Positions 7,768 through 16,994 of a stretch of 61,574 nt of DNA are shown here, one piece after another (the stretch's first letter is position 1; each line of letters begins with the position of its first letter). Under the pieces are notes generated by a model that saw only the letters and a list, made by a program, of their open reading frames with translations, did no database searches and was not told the origin of the DNA. Source of the DNA: Clostridia bacterium (GTDB lineage Bacteria; Bacillota; Clostridia; Oscillospirales; Acutalibacteraceae); the NCBI GenBank assembly GCA_017452785.1, contig JAFTLT010000014.1:1-61574 (forward strand), read 5' to 3'. Both the position numbers and the translations under genes were made by a program.

Positions 7768-9198
7768 CTAATTCCTAATTGAGTTAAACTCCGCCTTGCC
7801 TTCTTCTGTGTCCCTGTAATACTGAGTCTTGGGGTTGGGGTGCTTGGTGCTTTTCCACAGCTCGTCAGCTCTTGGAGCCCACTCTTTTGCGAATTTATCG
7901 CATTTGCTGCAAAGCATTTCTGCAGTCTCTTCCTGAATGAGGTTAGTTGACTTTGCACCCGTTCTTTTTACAATATCTCTCAGACACTGAGGATTTTCAA
8001 GCATGGGACAAGGTCTCAGGTGATTGTCGTTGAAGGGCTGATCATGTCTGAAGGCCATAAACAAGGGATTCTGCAGAGCCTCTAAAAGTGTGTGGGTTCT
8101 GATATTAGAGTCAGAGAAGTGAATAAATACACAGGGCTCCATATCACCTGCTGAGTTGATGTGGAAGTAGTTTCTGCCGCCTGCGATACAGCCGCCCACG
8201 TACTCACCATCACTCTGGAAATCCATAAAGAACATAGGCTTGCCGTTTTTGCCGTTTCTGACACGTCTGAGCCACTTATACATATATTCTCTTTGTTCGG
8301 GAGTGGGGATAAGCTCAGGTGATGCACCGTGACCAACAGGCATAAAATTGAAATAGAGAGCATACTTGACACCCAGCTCAACCATTTTATCAAGAAACTC
8401 GTCGCTTGTTACCTTTTCAACATTATTCCTTGTGTAGCAAACGCTCATGCCATAAAGACAGCCCTTGCTCTTAAGCAGCTTCATGGCATTGATAACCTTC
8501 TGATAGTTACCCTCACCACGTCTGTCATCTGTTGACTCCTCATCACCCTCAATTGAAAGTGCAAGTGCGAAGTTGCCCACTCTGAGCATATCGTCACAGA
8601 GTTTTTCATCAACAAGGTGACCGTTGGTGTACGCCATAAAACCGCAATCGGGATATTCCTCACAAAGCTTTATAATATCGTCTTTTCTTATGAGAGGCTC
8701 ACCGCCTGTGAGCATATAGAAGTGTGTGCCGAGCTCTCTGCCCTGAGAAACGATGCTTGACATTTCTTCATAAGTCAGGTTATTCTGATGGCCGTACTCT
8801 GCCGCCCAGCAGCCCTTACACTTGCAGTTGCAGGCACTTGTGGGGTCAAACAAAATCTGGAATGGTATATTGCAACCGTATTTCTCTCTGTTTTCTCTTA
8901 CTGCCTTAGTACCTTTGACTCCTGCGCCAAGACCAACGGCGAGAAGCATCTTTTTGAGCATTTCTCTGTCAAGGTCATGGAGAATACTCATAGCGAGAGT
9001 GTAATAAACGTTATCCTGCTCCTTGATAATTCTTCTTGCAGCTTCGATATTCTTTTTAGGGAAGGTGTCACCTAAAAGTTTTTCTGCAAGGTCTATGAGC
9101 TTGATAAGGTTTTCCTGAGGATTTTTATCAATATATTTTAACAGTCCGTCAATGGTTGCGCCGACTGCCAGTCTTTCGGCTTTTTCTTTAATTGTCAT
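7768..9198 (-). CDS. Radical SAM/SPASM-type enzyme
   Basis: A 476-residue protein with AGGGAGG before its ATG. Residues 1-95 form a helical N-terminal extension. The radical SAM core begins ~110 with the 4Fe-4S motif CNCKCKGCW (CxxxCxxC), followed by YMLTGGEPLIRKDDI (SAM binding) and LALSIEGDEE. A C-terminal Cys cluster (GGCIAGG...MEPCVFIHF...CPMLENPQC...CSKC) is typical of a SPASM-like auxiliary cluster region. Such proteins modify peptides, build heme precursors or act on other substrates; no precursor peptide or partner is adjacent, so the substrate is unknown. The divergent neighbour is a DedA-type membrane protein. Confidence 0.85.
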   Translation of the reverse strand: MTIKEKAERLAVGATIDGLLKYIDKNPQENLIKLIDLAEKLLGDTFPKKNIEAARRIIKEQDNVYYTLAMSILHDLDREMLKKMLLAVGLGAGVKGTKAVRENREKYGCNIPFQILFDPTSACNCKCKGCWAAEYGHQNNLTYEEMSSIVSQGRELGTHFYMLTGGEPLIRKDDIIKLCEEYPDCGFMAYTNGHLVDEKLCDDMLRVGNFALALSIEGDEESTDDRRGEGNYQKVINAMKLLKSKGCLYGMSVCYTRNNVEKVTSDEFLDKMVELGVKYALYFNFMPVGHGASPELIPTPEQREYMYKWLRRVRNGKNGKPMFFMDFQSDGEYVGGCIAGGRNYFHINSAGDMEPCVFIHFSDSNIRTHTLLEALQNPLFMAFRHDQPFNDNHLRPCPMLENPQCLRDIVKRTGAKSTNLIQEETAEMLCSKCDKFAKEWAPRADELWKSTKHPNPKTQYYRDTEEGKAEFNSIRN

Positions 9199-9295
9199 TG
9201 AGGTACCTCCCTTTGATGAGTATAAATAACATTACATGTTAATATATCATAATTACTTTAAATTGTCTATAACAAAAAGTGAATTATATTTTTTC

Positions 9296-9324
9296 TTGTT
9301 TTCTGCCAATGCTTGGTGTATAAT
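9296..9324 (+). promoter_or_regulatory. Promoter for the DedA/TVP38 gene
   Basis: TTGTTT at 9296-9301 and TATAAT at 9319-9324 with 17 bases between, followed by AAAGGAC and the ATG at 9354. Confidence 0.6.
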
Positions 9325-9353
9325 ATCAAAAGTTACTTTGAAAGGACAAAGCT

Positions 9354-10040
9354 ATGAACAATAAAACAAAATCCACCTTACTCGCCTTACTCAGAGCTGC
9401 TGTTGCTATGACTATATTCGTTTTAGCCGTTATAAATTACGAAAAGCTGAAAAACATAGATGTGCGTGCCATTGTTGAGGCTTCTTCAGGCGTACTTGTT
9501 GCAGTTTTAACCATATGGGGAGTCTATCTTGTCAAATCCGTTCTCTTTATTATACCCGCTTCTCTTATTTATATTTCAATCGGCATGGCTTTTCCTACGG
9601 TTAATGCTTGTTTAATAAGTCTTGTTGGCATTATTCTTGAGGTTACGGTGACTTATTTCTTAGGCCTTTTTCTTGGGGGAGACTATGTCAATAAGCTGCT
9701 TGAAAAAAGCAAGGGCGGGCAGAAAATTTTAGATATGAAAATCAACGACAATTTTCCTGCTTTTCTTGCCATAAGGGCTCTGCCGGTTTTCCCCATTGAC
9801 TTCGTTTCACTTTTCTGGGGTGCATCAAAAGCTAAGTTTCCCCGTTATTTCATAGCCTCTGTTGTCGGCATTATGCCCAGAGTTATCCTCTTCACTATTT
9901 TAGGCGACGGCATTTATGATTATATACCCATTCATCTTATTATTCAGATTGTTATATGTGCTATCCCTGTCGGTGTTATCATTTATCTTGTAAGACACTT
10001 CATAAAAATGAAAAAATCCGACGGTGAGTCGGACCTGTAA
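9354..10040 (+). CDS. DedA/TVP38/TMEM64 (VTT domain) membrane protein
   Basis: A 228-residue integral membrane protein with about six hydrophobic segments. The centre holds the family-type pattern: a Gly-rich FLGLFLGGDYV loop, then FPAFLAIRALPVFPIDFVSLFWGASK, whose R-x-x-P-x-x-P-x-D-x-x-S core resembles the VTT/SNARE-associated domain, with FPRYFIASVVGIMPRVILF after it. The family is linked to lipid scrambling and membrane homeostasis. It is transcribed alone from its own promoter, divergent from the radical SAM gene. Confidence 0.8.
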   Translation: MNNKTKSTLLALLRAAVAMTIFVLAVINYEKLKNIDVRAIVEASSGVLVAVLTIWGVYLVKSVLFIIPASLIYISIGMAFPTVNACLISLVGIILEVTVTYFLGLFLGGDYVNKLLEKSKGGQKILDMKINDNFPAFLAIRALPVFPIDFVSLFWGASKAKFPRYFIASVVGIMPRVILFTILGDGIYDYIPIHLIIQIVICAIPVGVIIYLVRHFIKMKKSDGESDL

Positions 10041-10049
10041 AAGGTAAAA

Positions 10050-10079
10050 TTCCGAACAGCACCTGAGTGCAATTCGGAA
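10050..10079 (+). terminator. Hairpin after the DedA gene
   Basis: TTCCGAA (10050-10056) pairs with TTCGGAA (10073-10079), enclosing a second GCAC/GTGC stem. The T tail is weak. The rest of 10080-10234 is AT-rich with no gene seen. Confidence 0.5.
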
Positions 10080-10234
10080 CTTTACAGATATTAGAGAACC
10101 AGAAGTTGTCACAAATTAAACATAAAAACAAACTTTTGTTGTTTTGCAACACTATAATACAATATCTGTTGCATTTTTTAAATAGTTTTTTTGTTTTTTA
10201 ATATTTTTTAAAAAATTTATTCCAAATTAAAAAT

Positions 10235-10279
10235 AACTCCTCAATTCACCGCAATCAAGTGAGTTGAGGAGTTTTTTTA
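10235..10279. terminator. Strong terminator of the MATE gene
   Basis: AACTCCTCAA (10235-10244) and TTGAGGAGTT (10264-10273) form a 10-bp stem, with A/T-rich runs on both sides. It lies at the 3' end of the minus-strand MATE gene and can act in both directions. Confidence 0.8.
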
Positions 10280-11638
10280 TTCGGCTTTATTTAATTTGCT
10301 GATAAGTGTTTTATAAACATATCTGAAGCAGATAAGTGTAACAATCAGTGACATAATTTCTGCAATGGGGAAGGCGAACCAGACATTATTAAGCACCTCC
10401 GTCTTTGCCAGCAGATATGCTGCAGGCAGCAACACAATAATCTGTCTTGCAAAGGATACAATAGTAGAGAAATGACTTCTGCCAAGTGCTTGGAAGGATG
10501 CACCGAGGTTTATGCTTGCACCTGCAAAAATGAAATGTGTGCTGATTATTCTCAGTGCAGGCACGCCGATACCCATCATATCATCGCTTGCATCAAAGAG
10601 TCTGAGCATTGTTTCAGGCATAATCCACATAAGCAGTGTGCCGAAAGCCATAATTGCCACTGCAATAGTGCAGCTGAATTTAAGAGTTGAAGTTATTCTG
10701 TCTTTGTTTCTTGCACCGTAGTTAAAGGCAACTATAGGAATAACACCGTTATTCAGACCAAAGATAGGCATAAAGACAAAGGACTGCAGTTTGAAATAAA
10801 CACCGAAAACTGCCGCTGCAGTTGTTGAAAAGCCAAGCAGAATTTTGTTAAAGCAGAAGGTCATAAACGAGCCGATTGCCACCATTATAATTGAAGGCAC
10901 ACCGATTTTATAAATTTCACCTATTATCTTGCCGTCAGGTCTGAAGCCCTTAAGTGAAACGTGAACCTCTTTGTTATATTTCTGATTTAAGACTATGCCC
11001 ACAATAAATGCCACTATCTGACCGAAGACAGTTGCAATAGCCGCACCCTTTGCTTCCATTCTCGGAAAAGGTCCGATGCCCATAATGAGAAGCGGGTCAA
11101 AGATAATGTTTATTATAGCGCCTGTGAGCTGTGTTATCATGGCAAGGGTGGTTTTGCCCGTTGCCTGCATGAGTCTTTCCATAGTCACCTGACCGAAAAG
11201 ACCTATTGATGCTGCACAGACAACCGAAAGGTAATCAACACCATAGGAATAAATAGGGGATGCAGTGTCTATCTGTGCCTTAAAAAACAGCGGTGCGCCA
11301 AAAATGCCAAAGAGCAAAAACACAACTGAGCTGAGTGCTGCAAGAAAAACACCCTGAGCCGCAATTTTATTTGCCTTGTCATAATCTCTTGCACCAAGAC
11401 TTCTTGAAAGCAGTGCGTTTATACCTACGCCGGTACCCGTAGCCACACCTATCATAAGGTTTTGCGCAGGGAAAGCAAGTGACACTGCCGTGAGAGCGTC
11501 CTCGCAGACCTGAGAGACAAATATGCTATCCACAACATTATAAAGAGCCTGCACCAGCATAGACACCATCATGGGAAAGCTCATACTTAAAACCAATTTT
11601 TTTATAGGCATAACGCCCATTTTATTTTCTTTGTGCAT
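10277..11638 (-). CDS. MATE family multidrug/Na+ exporter
   Basis: A 453-residue protein with about 12 transmembrane helices in two homologous halves. Start ATG follows AAAGGAG. The N-terminus has the MATE pattern PIKKLVLSMSFPMMVSMLVQ, ALYNVVDSIFVSQ and DALTAVSLAFPAQ; the second half has IYKIGVPSIIMVAIGSF and GLNNGVIPIVAFNYGA, the usual N-YGA signature. Such proteins expel cationic drugs or metabolites using a Na+ or H+ gradient. It is monocistronic, and its substrate cannot be told from the sequence. Confidence 0.9.
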   Translation of the reverse strand: MHKENKMGVMPIKKLVLSMSFPMMVSMLVQALYNVVDSIFVSQVCEDALTAVSLAFPAQNLMIGVATGTGVGINALLSRSLGARDYDKANKIAAQGVFLAALSSVVFLLFGIFGAPLFFKAQIDTASPIYSYGVDYLSVVCAASIGLFGQVTMERLMQATGKTTLAMITQLTGAIINIIFDPLLIMGIGPFPRMEAKGAAIATVFGQIVAFIVGIVLNQKYNKEVHVSLKGFRPDGKIIGEIYKIGVPSIIMVAIGSFMTFCFNKILLGFSTTAAAVFGVYFKLQSFVFMPIFGLNNGVIPIVAFNYGARNKDRITSTLKFSCTIAVAIMAFGTLLMWIMPETMLRLFDASDDMMGIGVPALRIISTHFIFAGASINLGASFQALGRSHFSTIVSFARQIIVLLPAAYLLAKTEVLNNVWFAFPIAEIMSLIVTLICFRYVYKTLISKLNKAE

Positions 11639-11908
11639 TTATTAAACTCCTTTTGTCAGATTATCTTGGTTATTATATCATTGTTGCAATTTTAAATCTA
11701 CACTTTTCAGAAAATTCTTTTATTGATTTCGCACTGTAATCAAAACAAATAAATGTGCAAAATGACGAAATTTAAGTCGTTTTTGCCTAAATTGTCTTTT
11801 TGTTTTTTAGCAAAAATGATAAAATACTTTTTAAGAGGTTGTCTGTCTTTAATTTTTTTAGTTAATATGGTATAATTACTGTGAATTTATTCCCGAGGAG
11901 GATATGAC

Positions 11909-14900
11909 ATGAAAAATTTCAAACGTATAATTTCTGTTCTCTTGTGTCTTGCAATGGTTTTCTCTCTTGCAAGCTCACTTTCCTATGCGGCAGAGTTCAG
12001 AAAAGAAACACCCAAGGCAAAGCTTAACTTTGTAACAATCTCTGACCCCCATTTCTATCCCGAAAGTCTTATGGGCGGCAAGGGTAAGGCATGGCAGGAT
12101 TACGCCTCAACCAACACAAAGCAGTTTGCTCAGTCAGAGCAGATGATGAGAACTGCAATTGAAACTGCAGTGGCAAGAAATCCTGAGCTTGACTATATTC
12201 TTATCCCCGGTGACCTGACAAAAGACAGTGAATATGTGGCTCACGTCGAGTTTGCCGCTTTACTCGAAGAATACGAAGCAAAATACGATGTGCAGTTTAT
12301 TGTTACAACAGGTAACCACGACATCAATCAGGACAGAGCTCTCACCTTTGAAAACGGCAAAAAGGAAAGAGCAAGAGCTATTCAGGCACACGAATTTGAC
12401 GATGTATATAAAAACCTCGGCTATGACCTTGCTTTCACACGCTATGCAACCGACAGCGAAAAGAAGGTTAACGGTCTTTCTTACGCAGTGGAGCTTAAAG
12501 ACGAAAACGGCAACGAGAGCTACCGTCTTATAGTTATTGACAGCTGCAAATATACCTTCGACCCTGAAACTGCTGACCACAAAACTGACGGCGCAGTTAC
12601 AGATGAGCTTATGCAGTGGGTAAAAGGGCTTGCAGATGATGCATATAAAAACGGCAAGACTCCCCTTGTTATGATTCACCACGGTCTTGCAGCTCACATG
12701 GAAACTGAACCTTCCATAACTCATGCTTTCCCTCTTGACAACTATATGGAAGTTGCAGAGCAGCTCGCTTCTTGGGGCATCCACTATGCTTTCACAGGTC
12801 ATCTGCACACAGACGATATTGCTTGCGTTATCAACGATGACGGCGAAGTTCTCTACGACTGCGAAACAGCTTCAATTTCAAGCTATCCCTGCACATACCG
12901 TGAAATGACAATTGAAACCTATGCTGACGGCGAAAGTGCAATGAGCTTTGAAAGTGTAGATTTTGATGCAGTGGCAAAGTTCACCTATGACGGTGTTACA
13001 TACGATAACGGTACATATAAAAACACTGTTTTCAATAACGCTTTCGGCGGACTCAAGAGTGAAGACGGCAAGGCAGATGCAACCATCTTCCTCGTTGATA
13101 TTGTCAAGTCCTTCCTTGGCGGATATATTGAGCAGATAAGCGCTGCAGGTAGTGTTGATGCTTTCCTTAAAACAATGAATATTGACCTTCGTGCAATCAT
13201 CGGTGGCTTCCTTGAGCCTTATATCGGCGAAGGCATTGCAGTGGGCGGCTATAATATTTTCAGCGTTGACAATATTATGTGGTTCATAAACGATCTCCTT
13301 GGTCAGGTTTATGACCTTTATATCAAAAATCCCGATGACCTTTATAATCTGCTTGAGGACCTTATCGGTCAGCTCACAAGCCTTCAGGTTTCAGATTTGC
13401 CCTGCACTGCACTGCTTGAAAGCCACGGCATAGGCGACGCATCAAGACCCGGCAACTTAGGTGATCTTATCCTCACAGCTATGGTATATTGGTATATGGG
13501 TAATGAAGATGCTGCTGAGAATGAATTCCTGCAGGATGCAATTGCAAAATGCGAAAGCGGTGAAACAATCACTAAGCTCTTTGATTTACTCATTGACCTT
13601 CTGCTTCACAATTTAATTGAAGATAACATCCTCGGCAAGCTTGAAATCCGCCTTGGCAAGCTTATGAATGACGATGTAATAGGCAAGGCACTCGGTGACG
13701 GAATTGACTATCTTGTCAATGTGCTGCTTCAGGGCAACCCCACATATATGAATCTTGTTGACACAGTTTTTGCCCTTGAAATACTCCCCTATAAAGATCT
13801 CTATGACGTGCTTGACCAGCTTGCAATTCAGAAATATCTCACCTTCAGCCAGTTTGAGGGCATAGGAATATATGTGGCTTATGTGCTCAATGACTTCACA
13901 GGTGATGTTAACCCACAGCACAAGGGCGACTCAGATGTTGTTTACTCCACCGAAAAGGTTGAGGTGCCCGTAACAAGAGAAAACTACCGTCTGCCCACAA
14001 ATGTCAGCGTAACTCTCGGTGAAGAAAAGAACACGAGTGCATATATCAGTTGGTTCTCAAAATATTCCGTCGGCGGCGACATTGAAATTTACAAGGCCGA
14101 TAAGGAGCCAACCTTTACAGGTACCCCCACAACAAATGCAGATTTCAGCATTGACCTTAAATCAGAAACTGTTACCCGCTCCTTCCCCGGAATTGACATC
14201 GGTATTGCAGGCTTCATTCAATATGAATTTGCAATTAACCGCCACATCGTAACGCTGACAGACCTTGAAGAGGGTGCAACCTATTATTACCGCATAGGTT
14301 CTGCTGAAAAAGGCTGGTGGAGCGACACAGGCGTTATCAGAACAGGTGACGGCAGCAAGGAAGTTACCTTCTTCCATATGGCTGACCCTCAGTCACAAAA
14401 CGAAAAGCAGTATAACAGAGCATGGGCAAAGGTTGTTGAAGAAGCCTTCAAGACTCACCCCGACAGTGATTTCATTATCAACACCGGTGATATGGCTGAC
14501 CACGGCGACAACTTCAAGCATTGGTTCTGGCTTTTCAACACAGCTTCAGATGAGCTTATGAGCACCTATCTTATGCCCACATCAGGCAACCATGAGGGAC
14601 ACGGTACCAACGCAATAGTGAATAACTTTGTTGTACCGAATGCTCCTGAACAGGATGTTACCGGCGGTGTATATTACAGCTTCGATTATAACAACATCCA
14701 CTTTGCAGTGCTCAACTCAGAGAATCTGAATGAAGACGAAGGCCTCAGCAACGACCAGATTGAGTGGCTCAAAAAGGATATGACTGAAAGTGATGCTCAG
14801 TGGAAGTTTGTTGCTCTTCACAAGGCAGTTTACTCTCAGGGCTCACACTATAAGGATGATGATGTATGCGCTATCCGTGAGCAGCTCAGTGTGCTTATGC

Positions 14901-15418
14901 CCCAGCTGGATGTTGATATGGTCTTCCACGGTCACGACCATGTTTATATGAGAACAGGTTCACTTGTCAACAACGCTCTGACAGGCTATGACGCAACATA
15001 TCTTAACTTTGACGGCAAGGTTTATAAGACTCAGATTCAGCCCACAGGCACAACCTATGTCATTTCAGGCTGCAGCGGTGTCAAGACCTACATTCAGAAC
15101 GATCCCTCACTTACAGATGAATACTTCCCCAGAGGAGACAAGATGCTTTCATTTGATTCTCCCATGTTCTCGGCAGTGAGAGTTGTTGACGGCGTGCTTT
15201 ACTTCGATGCCTACACAGTGACAGAAGAAGGTGCCACTGTAGTTGACTCAATTGCTATTCAAAAGGACACCACTCAGGGTGATGTTGCAGAGGGCTACAC
15301 TCCCCCTGCTGAGGACCCTGCCGAGGAGGATAGCGAAAACATCTTTGAAAAGATTCTTTCAGTTCTTGCAAAGGTGCTCAAGGTTATGGTTAACATAGCT
15401 AAGATTTATATTTTCTGA
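11909..15418 (+). CDS. Secreted protein with two metallophosphoesterase domains
   Basis: A 1169-residue exported enzyme. ATG follows GAGGAGGATA; residues 1-28 are a signal peptide. Domain 1 (~38-345) has the calcineurin-like metal motifs DPHFYP, GDLTKD, GNHDIN, HHG and GHLHTDD. A long helical middle (~400-700) follows. Then a purple-acid-phosphatase-type Fn3 domain (~725-810, YISWFSKYSV...ATYYYRIG) leads into domain 2 (~815-1100) with MADPQS, NTGDMADHGDN, GNHEGHG, HKAVY and GHDHVY. The last ~25 residues form an amphipathic helix (FEKILSVLAKVLKVM) after an acidic Pro/Glu linker, recalling the helix in the C-terminal modules at 433 and 2290. A role in extracellular phosphate release is inferred. 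Two full catalytic domains in one chain is unusual. Confidence 0.88.
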   Translation: MKNFKRIISVLLCLAMVFSLASSLSYAAEFRKETPKAKLNFVTISDPHFYPESLMGGKGKAWQDYASTNTKQFAQSEQMMRTAIETAVARNPELDYILIPGDLTKDSEYVAHVEFAALLEEYEAKYDVQFIVTTGNHDINQDRALTFENGKKERARAIQAHEFDDVYKNLGYDLAFTRYATDSEKKVNGLSYAVELKDENGNESYRLIVIDSCKYTFDPETADHKTDGAVTDELMQWVKGLADDAYKNGKTPLVMIHHGLAAHMETEPSITHAFPLDNYMEVAEQLASWGIHYAFTGHLHTDDIACVINDDGEVLYDCETASISSYPCTYREMTIETYADGESAMSFESVDFDAVAKFTYDGVTYDNGTYKNTVFNNAFGGLKSEDGKADATIFLVDIVKSFLGGYIEQISAAGSVDAFLKTMNIDLRAIIGGFLEPYIGEGIAVGGYNIFSVDNIMWFINDLLGQVYDLYIKNPDDLYNLLEDLIGQLTSLQVSDLPCTALLESHGIGDASRPGNLGDLILTAMVYWYMGNEDAAENEFLQDAIAKCESGETITKLFDLLIDLLLHNLIEDNILGKLEIRLGKLMNDDVIGKALGDGIDYLVNVLLQGNPTYMNLVDTVFALEILPYKDLYDVLDQLAIQKYLTFSQFEGIGIYVAYVLNDFTGDVNPQHKGDSDVVYSTEKVEVPVTRENYRLPTNVSVTLGEEKNTSAYISWFSKYSVGGDIEIYKADKEPTFTGTPTTNADFSIDLKSETVTRSFPGIDIGIAGFIQYEFAINRHIVTLTDLEEGATYYYRIGSAEKGWWSDTGVIRTGDGSKEVTFFHMADPQSQNEKQYNRAWAKVVEEAFKTHPDSDFIINTGDMADHGDNFKHWFWLFNTASDELMSTYLMPTSGNHEGHGTNAIVNNFVVPNAPEQDVTGGVYYSFDYNNIHFAVLNSENLNEDEGLSNDQIEWLKKDMTESDAQWKFVALHKAVYSQGSHYKDDDVCAIREQLSVLMPQLDVDMVFHGHDHVYMRTGSLVNNALTGYDATYLNFDGKVYKTQIQPTGTTYVISGCSGVKTYIQNDPSLTDEYFPRGDKMLSFDSPMFSAVRVVDGVLYFDAYTVTEEGATVVDSIAIQKDTTQGDVAEGYTPPAEDPAEEDSENIFEKILSVLAKVLKVMVNIAKIYIF

Positions 15419-15433
15419 TAAAATTTAATAGAG

Positions 15434-15467
15434 CAGTCGCAGAAAAAAATCTGCGACTGTTTCTTTT
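15434..15467 (+). terminator. Terminator of the phosphoesterase gene
   Basis: CAGTCGCAGA (15434-15443) pairs with TCTGCGACTG (15450-15459), followed by TTTCTTTTT. Confidence 0.85.
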
Positions 15468-15473
15468 TACCTA

Positions 15474-15531
15474 TTGACAAAATAAAAAGTCCGTGCTATA
15501 ATTCATTTAACATTTAAGTTAAATGTTAAAT
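15474..15531 (+). promoter_or_regulatory. Consensus promoter with 27-bp palindromic operator for the sdpRI-like operon
   Basis: TTGACA (15474-15479), 17 bases, TATAAT (15497-15502): an ideal sigma-A promoter. A perfect 27-bp palindrome spans 15505-15531, centred on G15518, with core AACATTTAA-G-TTAAATGTT. It covers the predicted transcription start, so a repressor bound there would block initiation. The adjacent ArsR/SdpR-type gene is the obvious candidate. Confidence 0.85.
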
Positions 15532-15552
15532 ATGCAAGTGAGGTGATACATT

Positions 15553-15828
15553 TTGAGTTTGCAAAACACGCTGAAAGCTCTCAGCGACCCGACAAGGCGT
15601 GAGATACTCTCTATGCTGAAAAAAGGCAAGCTCTCAGCAGGTGAAATTGTAGAAAAATTCCCCGTCAGCGGTGCGGCAGTGTCAAGACATTTATCAGTTT
15701 TAAAAGAAGCCGACCTTATAAGAGACGAGCGTGAGGGCAAATATATCTATTATGAACTCAATGCCTCTGTTTTAGAGGAAACACTGCTCTGGCTCACGGA
15801 GCTGAAAGGAGACAAGACCAATGATTAA
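15553..15828 (+). CDS. sdpR: ArsR/SdpR-type autorepressor
   Basis: A 91-residue winged-helix regulator (TTG start after GAGGTGA). The pattern LKALSDPTRREILSMLKKGK, AGEIVEKFPVSGAAVSRHLSVL (recognition helix) and YIYYELN (wing) is typical of ArsR-family SdpR. No metal-binding ELCVC-type Cys motif is present, so it is not a metal sensor of the classic kind. The gene overlaps the SdpI-like gene by 8 bases. In Bacillus subtilis SdpR represses sdpRI and is sequestered at the membrane by SdpI when the SdpC toxin binds; the same logic is inferred here. Regulation is probably through the 27-bp palindrome. Confidence 0.85.
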   Translation: MSLQNTLKALSDPTRREILSMLKKGKLSAGEIVEKFPVSGAAVSRHLSVLKEADLIRDEREGKYIYYELNASVLEETLLWLTELKGDKTND

Positions 15829-16903
15829 AAATAATAAAACAAAAACTCTCATTTCTTCGCTTATTATTCTCTTACCCACTCTTTTCGGCATTATAATCTG
15901 GGATAAGCTCCCAAATGATATGGTGTCACACATAGGTCTTGACGGCACAGCTGATGCTTTAAGTCCAAAAGCCTTCTGTGTTTTCGGCATGCCTGTTATT
16001 CTGCTGGCACTGCACCTGTTTTGTTTGTGGATAACAGGTAAAGACCCCAAAAATAAAAAGCAGACTAAAAAGGCTATAGGTATGGTCTATTGGATTATTC
16101 CTGCTATTTCAATTTACACTTCTTTACTGTTTTATTCCATAGCATCAGGCATGGATATTTCTTATGAAGTTATAACACTTATGCTCATTGGAATTATGTT
16201 TGTTGCAATAGGCAATTATCTTCCTAAATGCAAACAAAACTACACCTTAGGCATTAAGGTTAAATGGGCAATAGAAAACGAAGAAAACTGGAATGCAACT
16301 CACCGTTTCGGTGGCAAGGTGTGGGTAGTTTGCGGTGCGGTGATTATGCTTTGCGCCTTTCTACCCGGAAAGTTTATCCCTTATGTGCTTATAGGAAGTC
16401 TTTTGCCCACAGCCATAATTCCTACTCTCTATTCTTATTTATATTATAAGAGGCAGACTAAAAAGGGCACTTATGCGGTAACACAGACTGCACCAACTAT
16501 GCCGAAAGTGTATAAAATAATAACCGTAGTGTGCATTGCTGCTATAGTTATATTTGTCCCCCTTATTTCAAACACAGGTGATATTGATTTTGTTTTCGGT
16601 GAAGATGCTCTGGCAATTGAGGCAGATTACTACAACGATATATCTGTCAGCTATGAAAGCATTGACGATATAGAATTTTATGAAGCAGCTGTTGAGGGTC
16701 TGAGAACAAACGGCTTCGGCTCCTTCAGGCTTCTTATGGGACAGTTTAAAAATGATGAGTTCGGCTACTATACACGCTACACCTATTATAAGGATGCAGG
16801 CTCTGTGGTACTGAGTATAGGCACTGAAAAACTGGTTATCGGCGGAAAAACCTTAACAGAAACAAAAGTACTTTATGACACTCTGAAAGAGAAAATCAAG
16901 TAA
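15821..16903 (+). CDS. sdpI: SdpI-family membrane protein (immunity/signal transducer)
   Basis: A 360-residue membrane protein. The N-terminal DUF1648-like segment has LPNDMVSHIGLDGTADALSP, followed by paired helices, the SdpI-type motif YLPKCKQNYTLGIKVKWAIEN with ENWNATHRFGGK, and two more helices to ~205. Residues ~225-250 add one more helix, and ~255-360 form a soluble C-terminal domain, making the protein much longer than B. subtilis SdpI (~207 residues). It is translationally coupled to the SdpR-like gene. No SdpC-like toxin gene is near. Likely roles are immunity to a secreted toxic peptide and control of SdpR by sequestration. Confidence 0.8.
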   Translation: MIKNNKTKTLISSLIILLPTLFGIIIWDKLPNDMVSHIGLDGTADALSPKAFCVFGMPVILLALHLFCLWITGKDPKNKKQTKKAIGMVYWIIPAISIYTSLLFYSIASGMDISYEVITLMLIGIMFVAIGNYLPKCKQNYTLGIKVKWAIENEENWNATHRFGGKVWVVCGAVIMLCAFLPGKFIPYVLIGSLLPTAIIPTLYSYLYYKRQTKKGTYAVTQTAPTMPKVYKIITVVCIAAIVIFVPLISNTGDIDFVFGEDALAIEADYYNDISVSYESIDDIEFYEAAVEGLRTNGFGSFRLLMGQFKNDEFGYYTRYTYYKDAGSVVLSIGTEKLVIGGKTLTETKVLYDTLKEKIK

Positions 16904-16994
16904 GTATTCACAATTGGTTCATCTTATGCAAATGACCTCATAAGAAAAAAATATAGAATTATAGCGAGAACATTTCTGTTCGTGAGGTGGTTTT

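Larger units (their letters stand above)
7481..7790. repeat. Copy 1 of a ~300-bp dispersed intergenic repeat
   Basis: Begins GCAGAATGCAGAGTGCAGA, continues through a GTAAAGATAA-ACTACCAACT-type stretch and a GGTCACTACC hairpin, then CTTTCGCTCTGCGG, and ends with CAATTCCTAATTCCTAATT. A second copy with the same order of blocks lies at 55092-55380. This copy also contains a GGATGAGG-type hairpin element (7587-7633) that the other lacks. Its right end overlaps the last codons of the radical SAM gene (stop near 7768). Confidence 0.7.
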
